NCBI GenBank assembly: GCA_024275165.1
Contig: JAJRZQ010000006.1
Span: 92,288-156,287 of the forward strand
DNA: 64,000 nucleotides
Reading direction: 5' to 3'
DNA from: a bacterium
Lineage (GTDB): Bacteria > SAR324 > XYD2-FULL-50-16
Shown piece after piece: positions 45,510 to 55,052 of this stretch; position 1 is the stretch's first letter; each line of letters opens with the position of its first letter. A program made the position numbers and the translations under genes. The notes beneath the pieces were generated by a model. The model searched no databases, was not told the DNA's origin, and saw nothing but the letters and a program-made list of their open reading frames with translations.

Positions 45510-48500
45510 TCACTCAAACTCCGCCAACTCACTAAAAAGCTGTTCCATCCTCGCTTTCAGTAACTTGACATCCCCGCCCTGCTTGCTCAAAATCTCAATA
45601 TCCTGAATCAAATTTCCCTGTTCCTGCAGGTTGATATTCGACATCAGCCCCTTTAATTTATGCAGTTCTTGCGACAAGGCCTTTTTACTCCCCTCTGCGT
45701 AACTCTTTCGAATTGCCGCAAAGCCTTCACTAATCTCCCGCACCGCGGTGGATAATATTTCTTCTTGCACCTCTTCGGGGCTGCCGATAGTCTCCAAAAA
45801 CTCACGCATCTTACCGGTTAAGGCCCGCCGCTGACCCATTTGTTTTTTTTCTAAGACGAGCGCCAATTCTTCAGAAGAAACCCCCAACATCTTTAACTGA
45901 TTGGGCACCCCACCGACCTCGCGAATACTGCGCAAAAGCTTTAAAATATCTTCCTTCTGCACTGGTTTGGGGAGGTAATCATTCATTCCCGCTTCTTTAA
46001 TATTGCGTACATCCTCGGCAAAGAGGCTACCCGTCATCGCGATAATGGGAATGGAAGCGTCAAATTTACGAATCTCCTTGGTTGCCTCGATTCCATCCAA
46101 CTCGGGCATTTGAATGTCCATCAACACCAAATCATAACGCTGAGTTTTCACCTTTTTCACCGCCTCGCGGCCATTGACCGCCAAATCCAATTCGACCTTA
46201 AAAAAGCGTTTGAACATCTGGGCGTAAAGTTGCCGATTCGCGTCCGCGTCCTCCCCCATCAACACCTTCAACTGGCTGAAATCCTCACTCTTGGCATCGC
46301 CACCTCCCAATAAACTCTTTTTAATCGCTTTTCCCAATTGGAAGTAGCTAAACGGGCGTAGCAAAGTCTGATCCACCAGTTCATTGCTTTCTAAATTCGT
46401 TTTTGTTTTCAAGCCAATCACGGAAATCTCTGGATGACACTCCCGTAAAACCCCGGCTACAAACATGCTGCGCTCTTTTAAGATATCCAGATCCAATAAA
46501 GCGACTTCTGGAAGGTCGAGGTCTAAAATCTCTTGAAATAGGGTTCGCCCGGGCTCGTGCGCGTCAATAAAACGCAAAAAGGCCCCGGTATCTAAAATTT
46601 TCCTCTTTTGCGGCTCTGACAGACTGGGGTAATCCCCGATCACCAAAAGCCTTCTCCCCGCAAAATCAAAATCCGCCTCTTTCAGCCTTCCCTTTGCCAA
46701 GACCAATTCGACAATAAAGCGGCTCCCCTTACCTAAATCACTCTCTACGGTAATGTCGCCATCCATCAACTGAGCGATTCGCCTAGAGAGATACAAGCCT
46801 AAACCGGTCCCTCCGTATTCCCCGATATGGGCCTGCTTAAAGGGCTGAAACAGTTCTTTTTGCTTCTCCTTGCCGATCCCGATCCCCGTATCTTTTACAC
46901 AAACCCGCAAAGAAAGTAGGTTTTCCCCAATCGAAGTCATGTCTTGGACATAGATACTGATTTTTCCCTGATTCGTGAATTTAGCGGCATTGGAAAGAAG
47001 ATTAACGAAAATCTGCTTGATGCGGATGGGGTCGCATTTGATATAATTTGTAAAATCAATTGGCTGAACATCCAACCTCACCCCTTCTTTCAGTTTGGAA
47101 GAGACCATCACCCCACAAGCGGTAAAAATATCCCCAAAAACAACCTCTTGCAGATTTAAACTCAATTGGTTCGATTCGATTTTAGAGATATCCAAGATAT
47201 CATTGATCAAGCTGACTAAGTGCTGGCTGTTGAGAGCGATATTTTCGGCAAATTGCCGTTGTTCATCCCTCAGCCCTGGGCTGGCTAAAAGAAAATCCGT
47301 ATAACCTAAAATCGAAGATAGGGGGGTGCGCATCTCATGGCTCACACTGGCGATAAAGGCCTTTTCCGAAGCAAGAGACCGCCTTAGGTCTTCTTCGACC
47401 TTCCTCATTTCGGATAGGTCTTCTAAAATAACGAGAAACCCTACCGCGTCATCCACGGCATTCTGCATCATGGTAATGGTTAGCCGACAAAAACTAACCC
47501 CCGCCTTGGTTTGAATCGGGACTTCCAACCGCTCGGGTTGACCGCTCTGGCTTGCCCTTTTAAACGCCCCTTCGACTTTAGAAAAACTTTCTTTAGAAAC
47601 CCAATCAAAAAACTTCTGCCCTTGAGCCTGAAGAGGTTCGATGCGCAATAAATCCGCCGCGATGTCATTCGCTTCATGAATTTCACAAGCCAAATCCATC
47701 TGCAAAACACCGAAAATCTCCTTTTCAAACAGGAGGCGCTCCTGCTCTTTTTTTTCTGTTATATCAGTTATATAACTAATATAATGAGTGACCTCCCCCT
47801 GCTCGTTACGCAGCACCTTGGTGGCGTCAAAAACCCAGATCACCCGCCCCGCTTGCGTAATGAGTCGATACTCTTGAGTGATGTCACTCACCCCGGCTTC
47901 AGAATATTCTTTGACCATCCCCTCCACCCGCTCTAAATCAGCGGAAAAAACCAATTGAGTATAGGACTTCACCCCCTGAATCAACTCCTCGGCAGAATAG
48001 CCCAAAAGCGCGCGCACATTTAAGGAAACAAACTCCACCGGCCAGCCAGGGAAATTTTTCCAACGAAAGATCGTCACCGCGCCGCGCCCTGCCGACTCAG
48101 GTAGAGAAAGCCCTCCCCCCCTGAGGCTAGAGGCATAAATCGCCTCTTCAAAGGATTTAAGAGCGCTGGTGATAAAGGTAAGTAAGCGCACCTCCCCTAA
48201 AACACCATGCCCCATAAAACCTTGCAGCCCCTTTAAAAGCTCAGGGTCTGTAATATCTTTGGGCTGGCCTGTGCAGTTGAGAATGCGGGTCCAATGGTTC
48301 TGGCAGGCGCTGCGGGTATATTGCAGCAGGTGGGTGGCACGGTCCGATTGCGAGAGCTTGCCCAGCAAAATAACCGCAAGATCCGTGTTTTGCTCAATCA
48401 ACACTTCCGCGATTTCGATATCGGTCGCGCTGATCAATTCAGCGGATTTACCTTGATAGACAAAAGATTTTAACAGGTCATTGGCCGCGACATGAACCTC

Positions 48501-48587
48501 TTCCTCCTCGTCGATCAATAAAAGCTTCCACTTTTGAGAACGACTCAAAAGCTCAAAGGGGGCCAGTTTTTTTGTTTCCTCGATCAT
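45510..48587 (-). CDS. Hybrid sensor histidine kinase (degenerate receiver, PAS, HisKA, HATPase, REC, REC, Hpt)
   Basis: 1025 residues, no membrane helix. Residues 20-110 look like a receiver of the DUF3369 type, but the acceptor position is Gly76 (AVILLGK) instead of Asp. Then a PAS/PAC (about 170-280), a second PAS (290-395), HisKA with His417 (SVSHEMRTPLSS), HATPase (N-box NLLSNAAKF, GTGLGLYL), a weak receiver (about 670-790), a canonical receiver (VLMGEDADANR, DLVLMDIQMPELDG) and a C-terminal Hpt with His976 (ELHKLKGLMS). Acts as a cytosolic phosphorelay hub. It overlaps trmJ by 35 bases. The output partner is not in the window. Confidence 0.92.
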   Translation of the reverse strand: MIEETKKLAPFELLSRSQKWKLLLIDEEEEVHVAANDLLKSFVYQGKSAELISATDIEIAEVLIEQNTDLAVILLGKLSQSDRATHLLQYTRSACQNHWTRILNCTGQPKDITDPELLKGLQGFMGHGVLGEVRLLTFITSALKSFEEAIYASSLRGGGLSLPESAGRGAVTIFRWKNFPGWPVEFVSLNVRALLGYSAEELIQGVKSYTQLVFSADLERVEGMVKEYSEAGVSDITQEYRLITQAGRVIWVFDATKVLRNEQGEVTHYISYITDITEKKEQERLLFEKEIFGVLQMDLACEIHEANDIAADLLRIEPLQAQGQKFFDWVSKESFSKVEGAFKRASQSGQPERLEVPIQTKAGVSFCRLTITMMQNAVDDAVGFLVILEDLSEMRKVEEDLRRSLASEKAFIASVSHEMRTPLSSILGYTDFLLASPGLRDEQRQFAENIALNSQHLVSLINDILDISKIESNQLSLNLQEVVFGDIFTACGVMVSSKLKEGVRLDVQPIDFTNYIKCDPIRIKQIFVNLLSNAAKFTNQGKISIYVQDMTSIGENLLSLRVCVKDTGIGIGKEKQKELFQPFKQAHIGEYGGTGLGLYLSRRIAQLMDGDITVESDLGKGSRFIVELVLAKGRLKEADFDFAGRRLLVIGDYPSLSEPQKRKILDTGAFLRFIDAHEPGRTLFQEILDLDLPEVALLDLDILKERSMFVAGVLRECHPEISVIGLKTKTNLESNELVDQTLLRPFSYFQLGKAIKKSLLGGGDAKSEDFSQLKVLMGEDADANRQLYAQMFKRFFKVELDLAVNGREAVKKVKTQRYDLVLMDIQMPELDGIEATKEIRKFDASIPIIAMTGSLFAEDVRNIKEAGMNDYLPKPVQKEDILKLLRSIREVGGVPNQLKMLGVSSEELALVLEKKQMGQRRALTGKMREFLETIGSPEEVQEEILSTAVREISEGFAAIRKSYAEGSKKALSQELHKLKGLMSNINLQEQGNLIQDIEILSKQGGDVKLLKARMEQLFSELAEFE

Positions 48588-49347
48588 CAGGGTCTTGCTT
48601 TTCTTGAATTAAATCCGGACGATTTAAAACCAACTGCATCCGGTGCAGCATTCCCCTCAACAGGGCTAAATCTCTCCGATTGGGCCGCATACGGCCAATC
48701 AAATCAGCTAAGCTCAGTACAAGACTGGTCTTTTGTTCATCCGATTTAAAATAACCCACTCGATCTAAAAGGCTTGAAAGTTGCGCCTTGAACCCTTGGG
48801 TTTCTTTTGAAATAGCAGTATCCGATGGATTTGAAAAGAAGTCCGTACTCGATTCCACCGTTTTCTTCAATTCCCATAAAGTCAATAAGACAGCCTGGGC
48901 TAAGTTCAAGCTCGGATTAGAGGGATTGGTCGGAAAGGTCAGCAAGGAGTTGCAATAACTTAAGTGCTGATTTTTCAGCCCAATGCGCTCATTCCCAAAC
49001 AGAATGGAACAACTCGCCGAACCGGCAGAAGAAAGTATTTGAGGGAGTTGACTCGGGAGGGCCGGCTCACTCAAAAAACTACGGTGGCGCGCCGTCACCC
49101 CAATGATCAAGCTGCTCTCGGCCACGGCCTCGGCAAGGCTATCATAGACTTTTGCCTCTTCAAGCAGCCAGAGCGCGTTGCAAGCCATGGCCCTCGCTTC
49201 TTTATTGAGATGTTCACAAGGCTGAACCAAAGCCAAATGACGAAAGCCCAGGTTATCCAGGGCACGGGCAACCGAACCCACATTGCCTGAAAAGGAAGGC
49301 TCGACCAAAACCACCTGGATTCGCTCCGTCAAATCGCCTTTATCCAT
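48553..49347 (-). CDS. trmJ: tRNA 2'-O-methyltransferase TrmJ-like (SPOUT)
   Basis: 264 residues. N-terminal SpoU core: [34 protein letters not shown], then [13 protein letters not shown], and the SAM-binding knot [19 protein letters not shown] with [10 protein letters not shown]. These match TrmJ, which methylates position 32 of certain tRNAs. The C-terminal region is helical. Embedded between uxs and the kinase gene, with overlaps of 8 and 35 bases. Confidence 0.9.
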   Translation of the reverse strand: MDKGDLTERIQVVLVEPSFSGNVGSVARALDNLGFRHLALVQPCEHLNKEARAMACNALWLLEEAKVYDSLAEAVAESSLIIGVTARHRSFLSEPALPSQLPQILSSAGSASCSILFGNERIGLKNQHLSYCNSLLTFPTNPSNPSLNLAQAVLLTLWELKKTVESSTDFFSNPSDTAISKETQGFKAQLSSLLDRVGYFKSDEQKTSLVLSLADLIGRMRPNRRDLALLRGMLHRMQLVLNRPDLIQEKQDPDDRGNKKTGPL

Positions 49348-50284
49348 GGCCCTTCAACCACTCGTCAAAATAGACGATGGTGCGTTTCAACCCCTCTGCT
49401 AAAGAAATTTTAGGTTCCCAACCTAACTTTTCCTTGGCTAGAGAAATATCCGGTCGCCTTTGAGTAGGGTCATCCGCCGGCAGAGGGCGAAATACTTTTT
49501 TGGACTTTGAGCCCGTCATCTCAAGGATCAAATCGGCCAACTCCAGCATGGTGAACTCCCCGGGGTTGCCGATGTTGACCGGGCCGGAGAAGTTATCCGC
49601 ATCCATCATCGCCAAGATGACCAGGATCAAGTCATCGACAAAGCAAAAACTGCGCGTCTGCTCGCCTTTTCCATAAATGGTCAAGTCCTTACCTTGCAGG
49701 GCCTGCACCACAAAATTGCTCACCACCCGTCCATCGGCAGGGTCCATACGAGGGCCATAGGTATTAAAGATGCGCACCAACTTCGCATCGACCCCTAAAA
49801 TACGGCGGGAGTCGTTGCACAGGGTTTCTGCCGCTCTTTTGCCTTCGTCATAACAACTTCGTTCCCCAATGGGGTTGACATTGCCCCAGTATGCTTCTGT
49901 TTGGGGATGAATCAAGGGATCGCCATAGACCTCAGAGGTACTGGCGTGCAATAGCCTGGCTCCACTTTTTTGGGCCATTTCCAGCAGATTGGCCACCCCA
50001 AGTACCGAGGTCTGAAAGGTATGAATGGGGTTTTCTTGATACCGAGGAGGGCTCGCGGGGCAAGCAAAATTAAAGATTTGCTCAAACTCCCCCTCAATCG
50101 GCTGCATTACATCCTGCTCCAGAAAGGTGAAATTAGGATGCTCTAAGAGGGGAAGGATATTTTCTTTGCTCCCGGTTTGCAGGTTGTCCAAACAGGTAAC
50201 CAGGTCCCCCCGCAGAAGGTGCGCCTCCACCAAATAAGACCCTAAAAACCCGGCCCCACCCGTAATCAAGACCCGCTTGCTCAT
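49340..50284 (-). CDS. UDP-glucuronate decarboxylase (UDP-xylose synthase)
   Basis: 314 residues, extended SDR fold. NAD-binding [17 protein letters not shown]; catalytic [10 protein letters not shown] and [10 protein letters not shown] (Tyr and Lys); [18 protein letters not shown], the segment characteristic of UXS. Converts UDP-glucuronate to UDP-xylose for surface polysaccharide. It directly follows ugd with a 4-base overlap, so the two make a UDP-glucose to UDP-xylose pathway. Confidence 0.93.
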   Translation of the reverse strand: MSKRVLITGGAGFLGSYLVEAHLLRGDLVTCLDNLQTGSKENILPLLEHPNFTFLEQDVMQPIEGEFEQIFNFACPASPPRYQENPIHTFQTSVLGVANLLEMAQKSGARLLHASTSEVYGDPLIHPQTEAYWGNVNPIGERSCYDEGKRAAETLCNDSRRILGVDAKLVRIFNTYGPRMDPADGRVVSNFVVQALQGKDLTIYGKGEQTRSFCFVDDLILVILAMMDADNFSGPVNIGNPGEFTMLELADLILEMTGSKSKKVFRPLPADDPTQRRPDISLAKEKLGWEPKISLAEGLKRTIVYFDEWLKGHG

Positions 50285-51630
50285 GCAGGCCGACCCACAG
50301 AGTAATACTCAAACCCCTTTTCCTTCATTTTCGTTGGATGGTAAATATTGCGCCCATCAAAGATTAAGGGACGCCTTAAAAGCTTTTGCATCCGGGCAAA
50401 GTCGGGCCGATGAAACTCATGCCACTCGGTGAGGATCAAGAGCGCCTCAGCCCCCTCTAAGGCTTCATAAAAATCTTGATGATAATGAATGTGGTCGAGA
50501 TAATCCCTCAACCCCTCCTCGGGGAGGCTAAAGACGCGTTTGGCCTCGGCCATGGCTTCTGGGTCATGGAGATGTAGCCTTGCCCCCCTTTCGAGCAGGC
50601 CCTTGACAATCACCCGACTGGGGGCCTCTCGCATATCATCGGTCTGGGGTTTAAAAGAAAGCCCCCAAATCGCAAGCTTTTTCCCCTGAATCTGCTGGCC
50701 TAAAACCCGATCCACCTTGACCAGCAGGCTCTTTTTTTGCTTTTCGTTCACCTGTTCGACCGCTTCCAAAAGCTCCATCGGACATTGATTCTGCGCCCCC
50801 GTACGCACTAAGGCTTGCACATCTTTAGGGAAGCAAGACCCCCCATAGCCCACTCCGGGAAACAAAAAACTCGGGCCGATCCGGTGATCGGAACCGATGC
50901 CAACGCGAACCATATCCACATTCGCCCCCACCTGCTCACAGAGTTGACTGACCTCGTTCATGAAACTGATTTTAGTCGCCAGCAAGCTATTGGCGGCGTA
51001 CTTGGTCATCTCAGCGCTACGCAAGTCCATGACCAAGAGTTTATCGGCTTCCGGCATAAAGGGGGCATAAAGCTCTTTCATTGAGGCCAGGGCACTAGGC
51101 GCGCTGGCGCCGATAACCACCCGATCCGGCTCCATGAAATCTTTCAACGCCACCCCTTCGCGCAAGAACTCTGGGTTGGAAACCACCTCAAACTCCCAAT
51201 CCACCCCCCGCCGGTCTAATATTTTTTGGATCTGCGCCCGTACCTTGTCCCCCGTTCCCACCGGAACCGTCGACTTATCCACCACGATTTTCTCGCCTTC
51301 CATGTGTTCGCCAATCGTAGCGGCGACAGAGAGAACATATTGCAAGTCCGCGGAGCCGTCTTCATCAGGGGGGGTGCCCACGGCGATAAACTGAAACAAA
51401 GAGGCCCGAACCCCAAAAGCCAAATCCGTGGTAAATTGAATCCGGCCCGCGCGCATATTGCGCTTGACCATTTCTTCCAACCCCGGTTCGTAAATGGGCA
51501 TTTTTCCATTATTGAGCATCTCGATTTTATGAGGGTCCACATCCACGCAAATGACTTGGTTCCCCGACTCCGCAAAACAGGCCCCTGCGACCAAACCTAC
51601 ATAGCCGCTGCCAAATACAGTTATCTTCAT
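50281..51630 (-). CDS. ugd: UDP-glucose 6-dehydrogenase
   Basis: 449 residues. N-terminal Rossmann [27 protein letters not shown], catalytic Cys in [14 protein letters not shown], conserved [18 protein letters not shown], and C-terminal [16 protein letters not shown]. Oxidises UDP-glucose to UDP-glucuronate, the substrate of the next gene. Starts one base after the clpP-like stop. Confidence 0.97.
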   Translation of the reverse strand: MKITVFGSGYVGLVAGACFAESGNQVICVDVDPHKIEMLNNGKMPIYEPGLEEMVKRNMRAGRIQFTTDLAFGVRASLFQFIAVGTPPDEDGSADLQYVLSVAATIGEHMEGEKIVVDKSTVPVGTGDKVRAQIQKILDRRGVDWEFEVVSNPEFLREGVALKDFMEPDRVVIGASAPSALASMKELYAPFMPEADKLLVMDLRSAEMTKYAANSLLATKISFMNEVSQLCEQVGANVDMVRVGIGSDHRIGPSFLFPGVGYGGSCFPKDVQALVRTGAQNQCPMELLEAVEQVNEKQKKSLLVKVDRVLGQQIQGKKLAIWGLSFKPQTDDMREAPSRVIVKGLLERGARLHLHDPEAMAEAKRVFSLPEEGLRDYLDHIHYHQDFYEALEGAEALLILTEWHEFHRPDFARMQKLLRRPLIFDGRNIYHPTKMKEKGFEYYSVGRPA

Positions 51631-51631
51631 C

Positions 51632-52210
51632 TTATAGCTCGCTTCGAGTGGTAAGGACCTGATCCACGAGGCCGTAAGCCAAGGCTTCGTCCGCCGTCAT
51701 CCAATTATCCCGGTCTAAGTCTTTTATGATTTGATCTACCTTTTTCTTCGTTACCTGAGCGTATAGCTCCGCGATACGCGACCTCGTTTTCAGAATTTGC
51801 TTAGAATGAATCTCTAAATCCGTAATATTCCCCTGGGCCCCCTGCATCGAAGGCTGATGAATCATGATTTTCGCGTTGGGCAGAATAAAACGGCGACCTG
51901 AATCCCCCACAAGGCTTAAAACCGAGCCCATGCTGGCGGCTAAGCCCACCACAAGGGTCGCAATCGGGCAACGGACGAACTTCAAGGTGTCGAAAATGGC
52001 AAAGCCATCTGTCACCGACCCGCCTGGAGAGTTGATAAAAACTTTAATCTCCCCCTTGGGGTCGAGCTGTTCTAAAACCAAAACCTGTTGGATCACCTTA
52101 TCGGCCAGTTCGTTATCCACCTGATCGCAGATCACTATAGAACGGGTATCCATAAAGGCTTGAGAAAAAATATCCTTTTTCTCTTCAGAGGGGGATTCTT
52201 TTTTTGACAT
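51632..52210 (-). CDS. clpP: ATP-dependent Clp protease proteolytic subunit (ClpP family)
   Basis: 192 residues. The catalytic triad can be placed at Ser93 (GLAASMGSVL), His118 (MIHQPSM) and Asp164 (IIKDLDRDNW), with spacing close to E. coli ClpP (97/122/171). The handle region GAQGNITDLEIHSKQIL is present. No clpX or tig is adjacent; instead it leads an operon with ugd, uxs, trmJ and a kinase, so it could be a second, specialised ClpP. Confidence 0.92.
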   Translation of the reverse strand: MSKKESPSEEKKDIFSQAFMDTRSIVICDQVDNELADKVIQQVLVLEQLDPKGEIKVFINSPGGSVTDGFAIFDTLKFVRCPIATLVVGLAASMGSVLSLVGDSGRRFILPNAKIMIHQPSMQGAQGNITDLEIHSKQILKTRSRIAELYAQVTKKKVDQIIKDLDRDNWMTADEALAYGLVDQVLTTRSEL

Positions 52211-52424
52211 GGAATTAAGGGGCTAAGGAGTGAGTCGTTTTAAGCTATTCGGAAATTTTATCTGAAGAGCGTTGAAAAAGCAATGCTCAAGGCTTAGCCT
52301 CCTTCCCTCACAAGTGAAAAACGATAAACGCCTGATTTTGGCATAAATCATGATTACCTATATCTAGAGCTTATAAAATCAACAAGAGGGCAACGCCCTC
52401 CTCAACCTAAGCCTGTACCGCAAA

Positions 52425-53021
52425 ATGATGAACGCCAAGCTAACCCAACCCGTCCACTCCGCTAGCGTCTTAGACCCTGTTGCCAAGCACAAGGAACCCG
52501 GTACCGGCGAGCTAAAAAACAAAAAAGCGCAGCACGCCGCCACCTCCCAAGGAAAGGAAAAATCTGCCGCGACAATGGAGAAAAAACAGCCTCAGGGCAA
52601 GGCCGACGAGGTGAGCGAATACCTAAAATCCATCAGCCGCTTAGAAAACAAATTGAAAAAAAACGAAGTGAGCGATGAAGACTTGGGCAAACTCATGGAA
52701 AAGCTGGAAGAAAAGATTAAATCCTTAACGCCCCAGCAGAAAAAAGCGTTGAAAAAAATGGAATTTTTTATGCAAGGATCCTTAGAAAACCTCAAGGACT
52801 TCAAAGGCCACTTAACCAAAATGCTCAAAGATCCCCCAGAGCGGGGCAAAGCCTTGGAATTTTTAAAAGATCCGCGGTTTATGGCACTGATGGAAGACAA
52901 AAAAGAAGAACCCCTAGCCCAGGGCTACGGCCCCCAAGCAAAAACGGCCCCCTCCCCCTCCAGCAAAGAGGTAGCAGGCCATGCTACAGTTCGGGAACCC
53001 TTAAAAAACCCAAAGCTTTGA
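52425..53021 (+). CDS. Lys/Glu-rich helical protein of unknown function
   Basis: 198 residues, no signal peptide or membrane helix. Residues 65-160 are strongly helical and charged (YLKSISRLENKLKKNEVSDE, GKLMEKLEEKIKSL, KKMEFFMQGSLENL), probably a coiled coil; both ends are Pro/Ala/Lys-rich and look disordered. No family recognised. It stands alone on the plus strand, convergent with accC, behind 214 bp of intergenic sequence. Coding is supported by its length, biased codon use and absence of a better frame. Confidence 0.6.
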   Translation: MMNAKLTQPVHSASVLDPVAKHKEPGTGELKNKKAQHAATSQGKEKSAATMEKKQPQGKADEVSEYLKSISRLENKLKKNEVSDEDLGKLMEKLEEKIKSLTPQQKKALKKMEFFMQGSLENLKDFKGHLTKMLKDPPERGKALEFLKDPRFMALMEDKKEEPLAQGYGPQAKTAPSPSSKEVAGHATVREPLKNPKL

Positions 53022-53083
53022 CGCGGGTTTCATCCCTAAACTCAGCGCGTTGGTTATGGATGCCGCGCGCCGCTTTGCTTGAC

Positions 53084-54097
53084 TTACATCTGCACGAAGT
53101 TTTCCAAAAACTTAGTGGAAAGCCGCCCCTCTTGAAAGCGCAAGGATTTTAAAACGCGCCGATGCAGCGTGATATTCGTCCGCACCCCCAAACCTTCGAT
53201 GACATATTCATCTAAAGCCCCCAGCATTTTTTTAATCGCTGTCTGTCGATCTGGGGCATAGGCGATCAATTTGGCGATCATGGAATCATAATAGGGTGGA
53301 ATATTCCACCCTTGATAGGCTGCCGAGTCAACCCGAATCCCCAACCCACCTGGGGCATGGTAATCGGTGATCTGGCCTGGGCTGGGAATAAACTTCTCCG
53401 GGTCTTCCGCATTGATCCGGCATTCAATGGCATGACCGCGAAATTCCACTTGATCTTGGGTGAGGGTTAAGGTTTCCCCCTTGGAAATCCGTATCATCTC
53501 CTTGACCAAGTCCACCCCCGTGATCATCTCGGTAACCGGATGCTCCACCTGTAAGCGGGTATTCATCTCCATGAAATAAAAATTCTCATTTTTATCCACC
53601 AAAAACTCAATCGTGCCCGCGCTATAATAACCGACCGCCTCAGCGACCTTGACCGCCGTCTCGCCCATCTTGCGCTTCAGGTCCTCAGAAAGCCCACTCG
53701 CGGGCGCCTCTTCGATAATCTTCTGATTGCGCCGTTGGATGCTGCAATCCCGGTCCCCTAAGTGTAAAATATTGCCCTGTTTGTCCCCTAAGAGCTGCAC
53801 CTCGATATGGCGAGGCTCCTCAATGAATTTCTCCAAATAAACCGACTCATCGTTAAAGGAGGAAAAGGCCTCTGCCTTGGCGGTTTCATAAGAATTCACC
53901 AAGCTGCCCATGTTGTGCACGATGCGCATCCCGCGCCCGCCACCGCCCGCAGCGGCTTTGATGATCACGGGAAAGCCGATCTGCTCGGCCACCTCTTTCA
54001 GTTCTTCCACATCTCGCAGCGCCTCTTTCGTGCCCGGGGTGGTAGGGGCCCCGGCAGCTTCTGCAACCTTTCTCGCTTGGATTTTATCCCCCATCAT
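53084..54097 (-). CDS. accC: Biotin carboxylase, C-terminal fragment (frameshifted accC)
   Basis: 337 residues from [22 protein letters not shown], corresponding to E. coli AccC from about residue 112 onward. It holds the ATP-grasp parts: [14 protein letters not shown] (glycine loop), [43 protein letters not shown], and the C-terminal ECRINAED and [11 protein letters not shown] segments. The upstream frame continues open to the fragment at 54094-54429. One missing base near 54140 separates them; adding it restores the normal [19 protein letters not shown] junction and a protein of about 447 residues. Confidence 0.9.
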   Translation of the reverse strand: MMGDKIQARKVAEAAGAPTTPGTKEALRDVEELKEVAEQIGFPVIIKAAAGGGGRGMRIVHNMGSLVNSYETAKAEAFSSFNDESVYLEKFIEEPRHIEVQLLGDKQGNILHLGDRDCSIQRRNQKIIEEAPASGLSEDLKRKMGETAVKVAEAVGYYSAGTIEFLVDKNENFYFMEMNTRLQVEHPVTEMITGVDLVKEMIRISKGETLTLTQDQVEFRGHAIECRINAEDPEKFIPSPGQITDYHAPGGLGIRVDSAAYQGWNIPPYYDSMIAKLIAYAPDRQTAIKKMLGALDEYVIEGLGVRTNITLHRRVLKSLRFQEGRLSTKFLENFVQM

Positions 54098-54429
54098 ATT
54101 AATCGCGTGGGCACTCGGTCCAATGAAGTCAATTCCGCTCGCTTCGCACTTTCCACAAAGTCGCCGTCTTCACTCAAAAAGCCGTACCCGGGGTGAATGG
54201 CCTCTGCCCCGGTGATTTCAGCGGCGGCAATGATATGAGGGATTTTAAGGTAGCTGTCTTTGCTCGGCGCTTCACCAACACACAACGACTCGTCCGCCAG
54301 TTTCGTATGGAGGCTGTCTTGATCAGCCTGGGAATGGACCGTAACCGTTTTGATGCCCATCTCGCGACAAGCGCGGATGATCCGCAAGGCGATTTCGCCT
54401 CGGTTAGCAATGAGGATCTTTTTATACAT
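54094..54429 (-). CDS. accC: Biotin carboxylase, N-terminal fragment (frameshifted accC)
   Basis: 111 residues. Begins [25 protein letters not shown] and includes [15 protein letters not shown], the standard AccC N-terminus, then diverges to [14 protein letters not shown] and stops. The correct continuation lies in the next frame. AccC is the ATP-dependent biotin-carboxylating subunit of acetyl-CoA carboxylase and is essential in most bacteria, so this single-base loss (in the CG before AGCGGA, about 54140-54141) is more likely a sequence error than a real mutation. 17 bases downstream of accB. Confidence 0.9.
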   Translation of the reverse strand: MYKKILIANRGEIALRIIRACREMGIKTVTVHSQADQDSLHTKLADESLCVGEAPSKDSYLKIPHIIAAAEITGAEAIHPGYGFLSEDGDFVESAKRAELTSLDRVPTRLI

Positions 54430-54446
54430 AAAATAAAAACTAACGG

Positions 54447-54920
54447 TTAAGCAGGTTTGATGGCGAGAATCTTAGCCCCATAGTCAACAGGGCTCGCATT
54501 GGAGGGGATGACTTCCACCAAGGTGCCATTGACATCCGATTCGATTTCATTCATGAGCTTCATCGCCTCGATAATGCACAGCACCTGGCCTTTTTTCACC
54601 TGATCCCCCACCGCCACATAAGGCGGCGCGTCAGGAGAAGGACTCGAATAAAAAGTACCCACTAGAGGCGCGGTAATATAATGCAGGGCATCTTGTTCCG
54701 CAGGGGCCGCCTCCGGCGCCGTTGATTGAGGCGCCGCCGCGGACGCGGGCACTGACGCCGCGACCTGAGGCGCTGCCTGCACCAGCATTTGCTGTGGGGC
54801 CGCCTTTTCCCGCTTGAGGGTAAGCTTCACATCGCCATCTTCAATTGCGATTTCGCTGATATCCGAGTCCCCCATCAACTTGATTAACTCACGGATATTT
54901 TTAATTTCCTTAATATTCAT
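54447..54920 (-). CDS. accB: Biotin carboxyl carrier protein of acetyl-CoA carboxylase
   Basis: 157 residues. N-terminal [38 protein letters not shown], an Ala/Pro/Gln-rich flexible linker, and the C-terminal biotinyl domain with the EAMKLMNEI motif carrying the biotinylated Lys. First gene of accB-accC. Confidence 0.96.
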   Translation of the reverse strand: MNIKEIKNIRELIKLMGDSDISEIAIEDGDVKLTLKREKAAPQQMLVQAAPQVAASVPASAAAPQSTAPEAAPAEQDALHYITAPLVGTFYSSPSPDAPPYVAVGDQVKKGQVLCIIEAMKLMNEIESDVNGTLVEVIPSNASPVDYGAKILAIKPA

Positions 54921-55052
54921 AGATGGACCCTAGCTTCAAATAGGTTCTTTTTAGTCGGGCTTTTAACAATCAGCCTAGTGCCTTAAAGTACAAAACGCAA
55001 GTGAATTTGCCCTACCCTTCCCTTTGCCTCATCGCAAAGCCGAATGAGGCGC

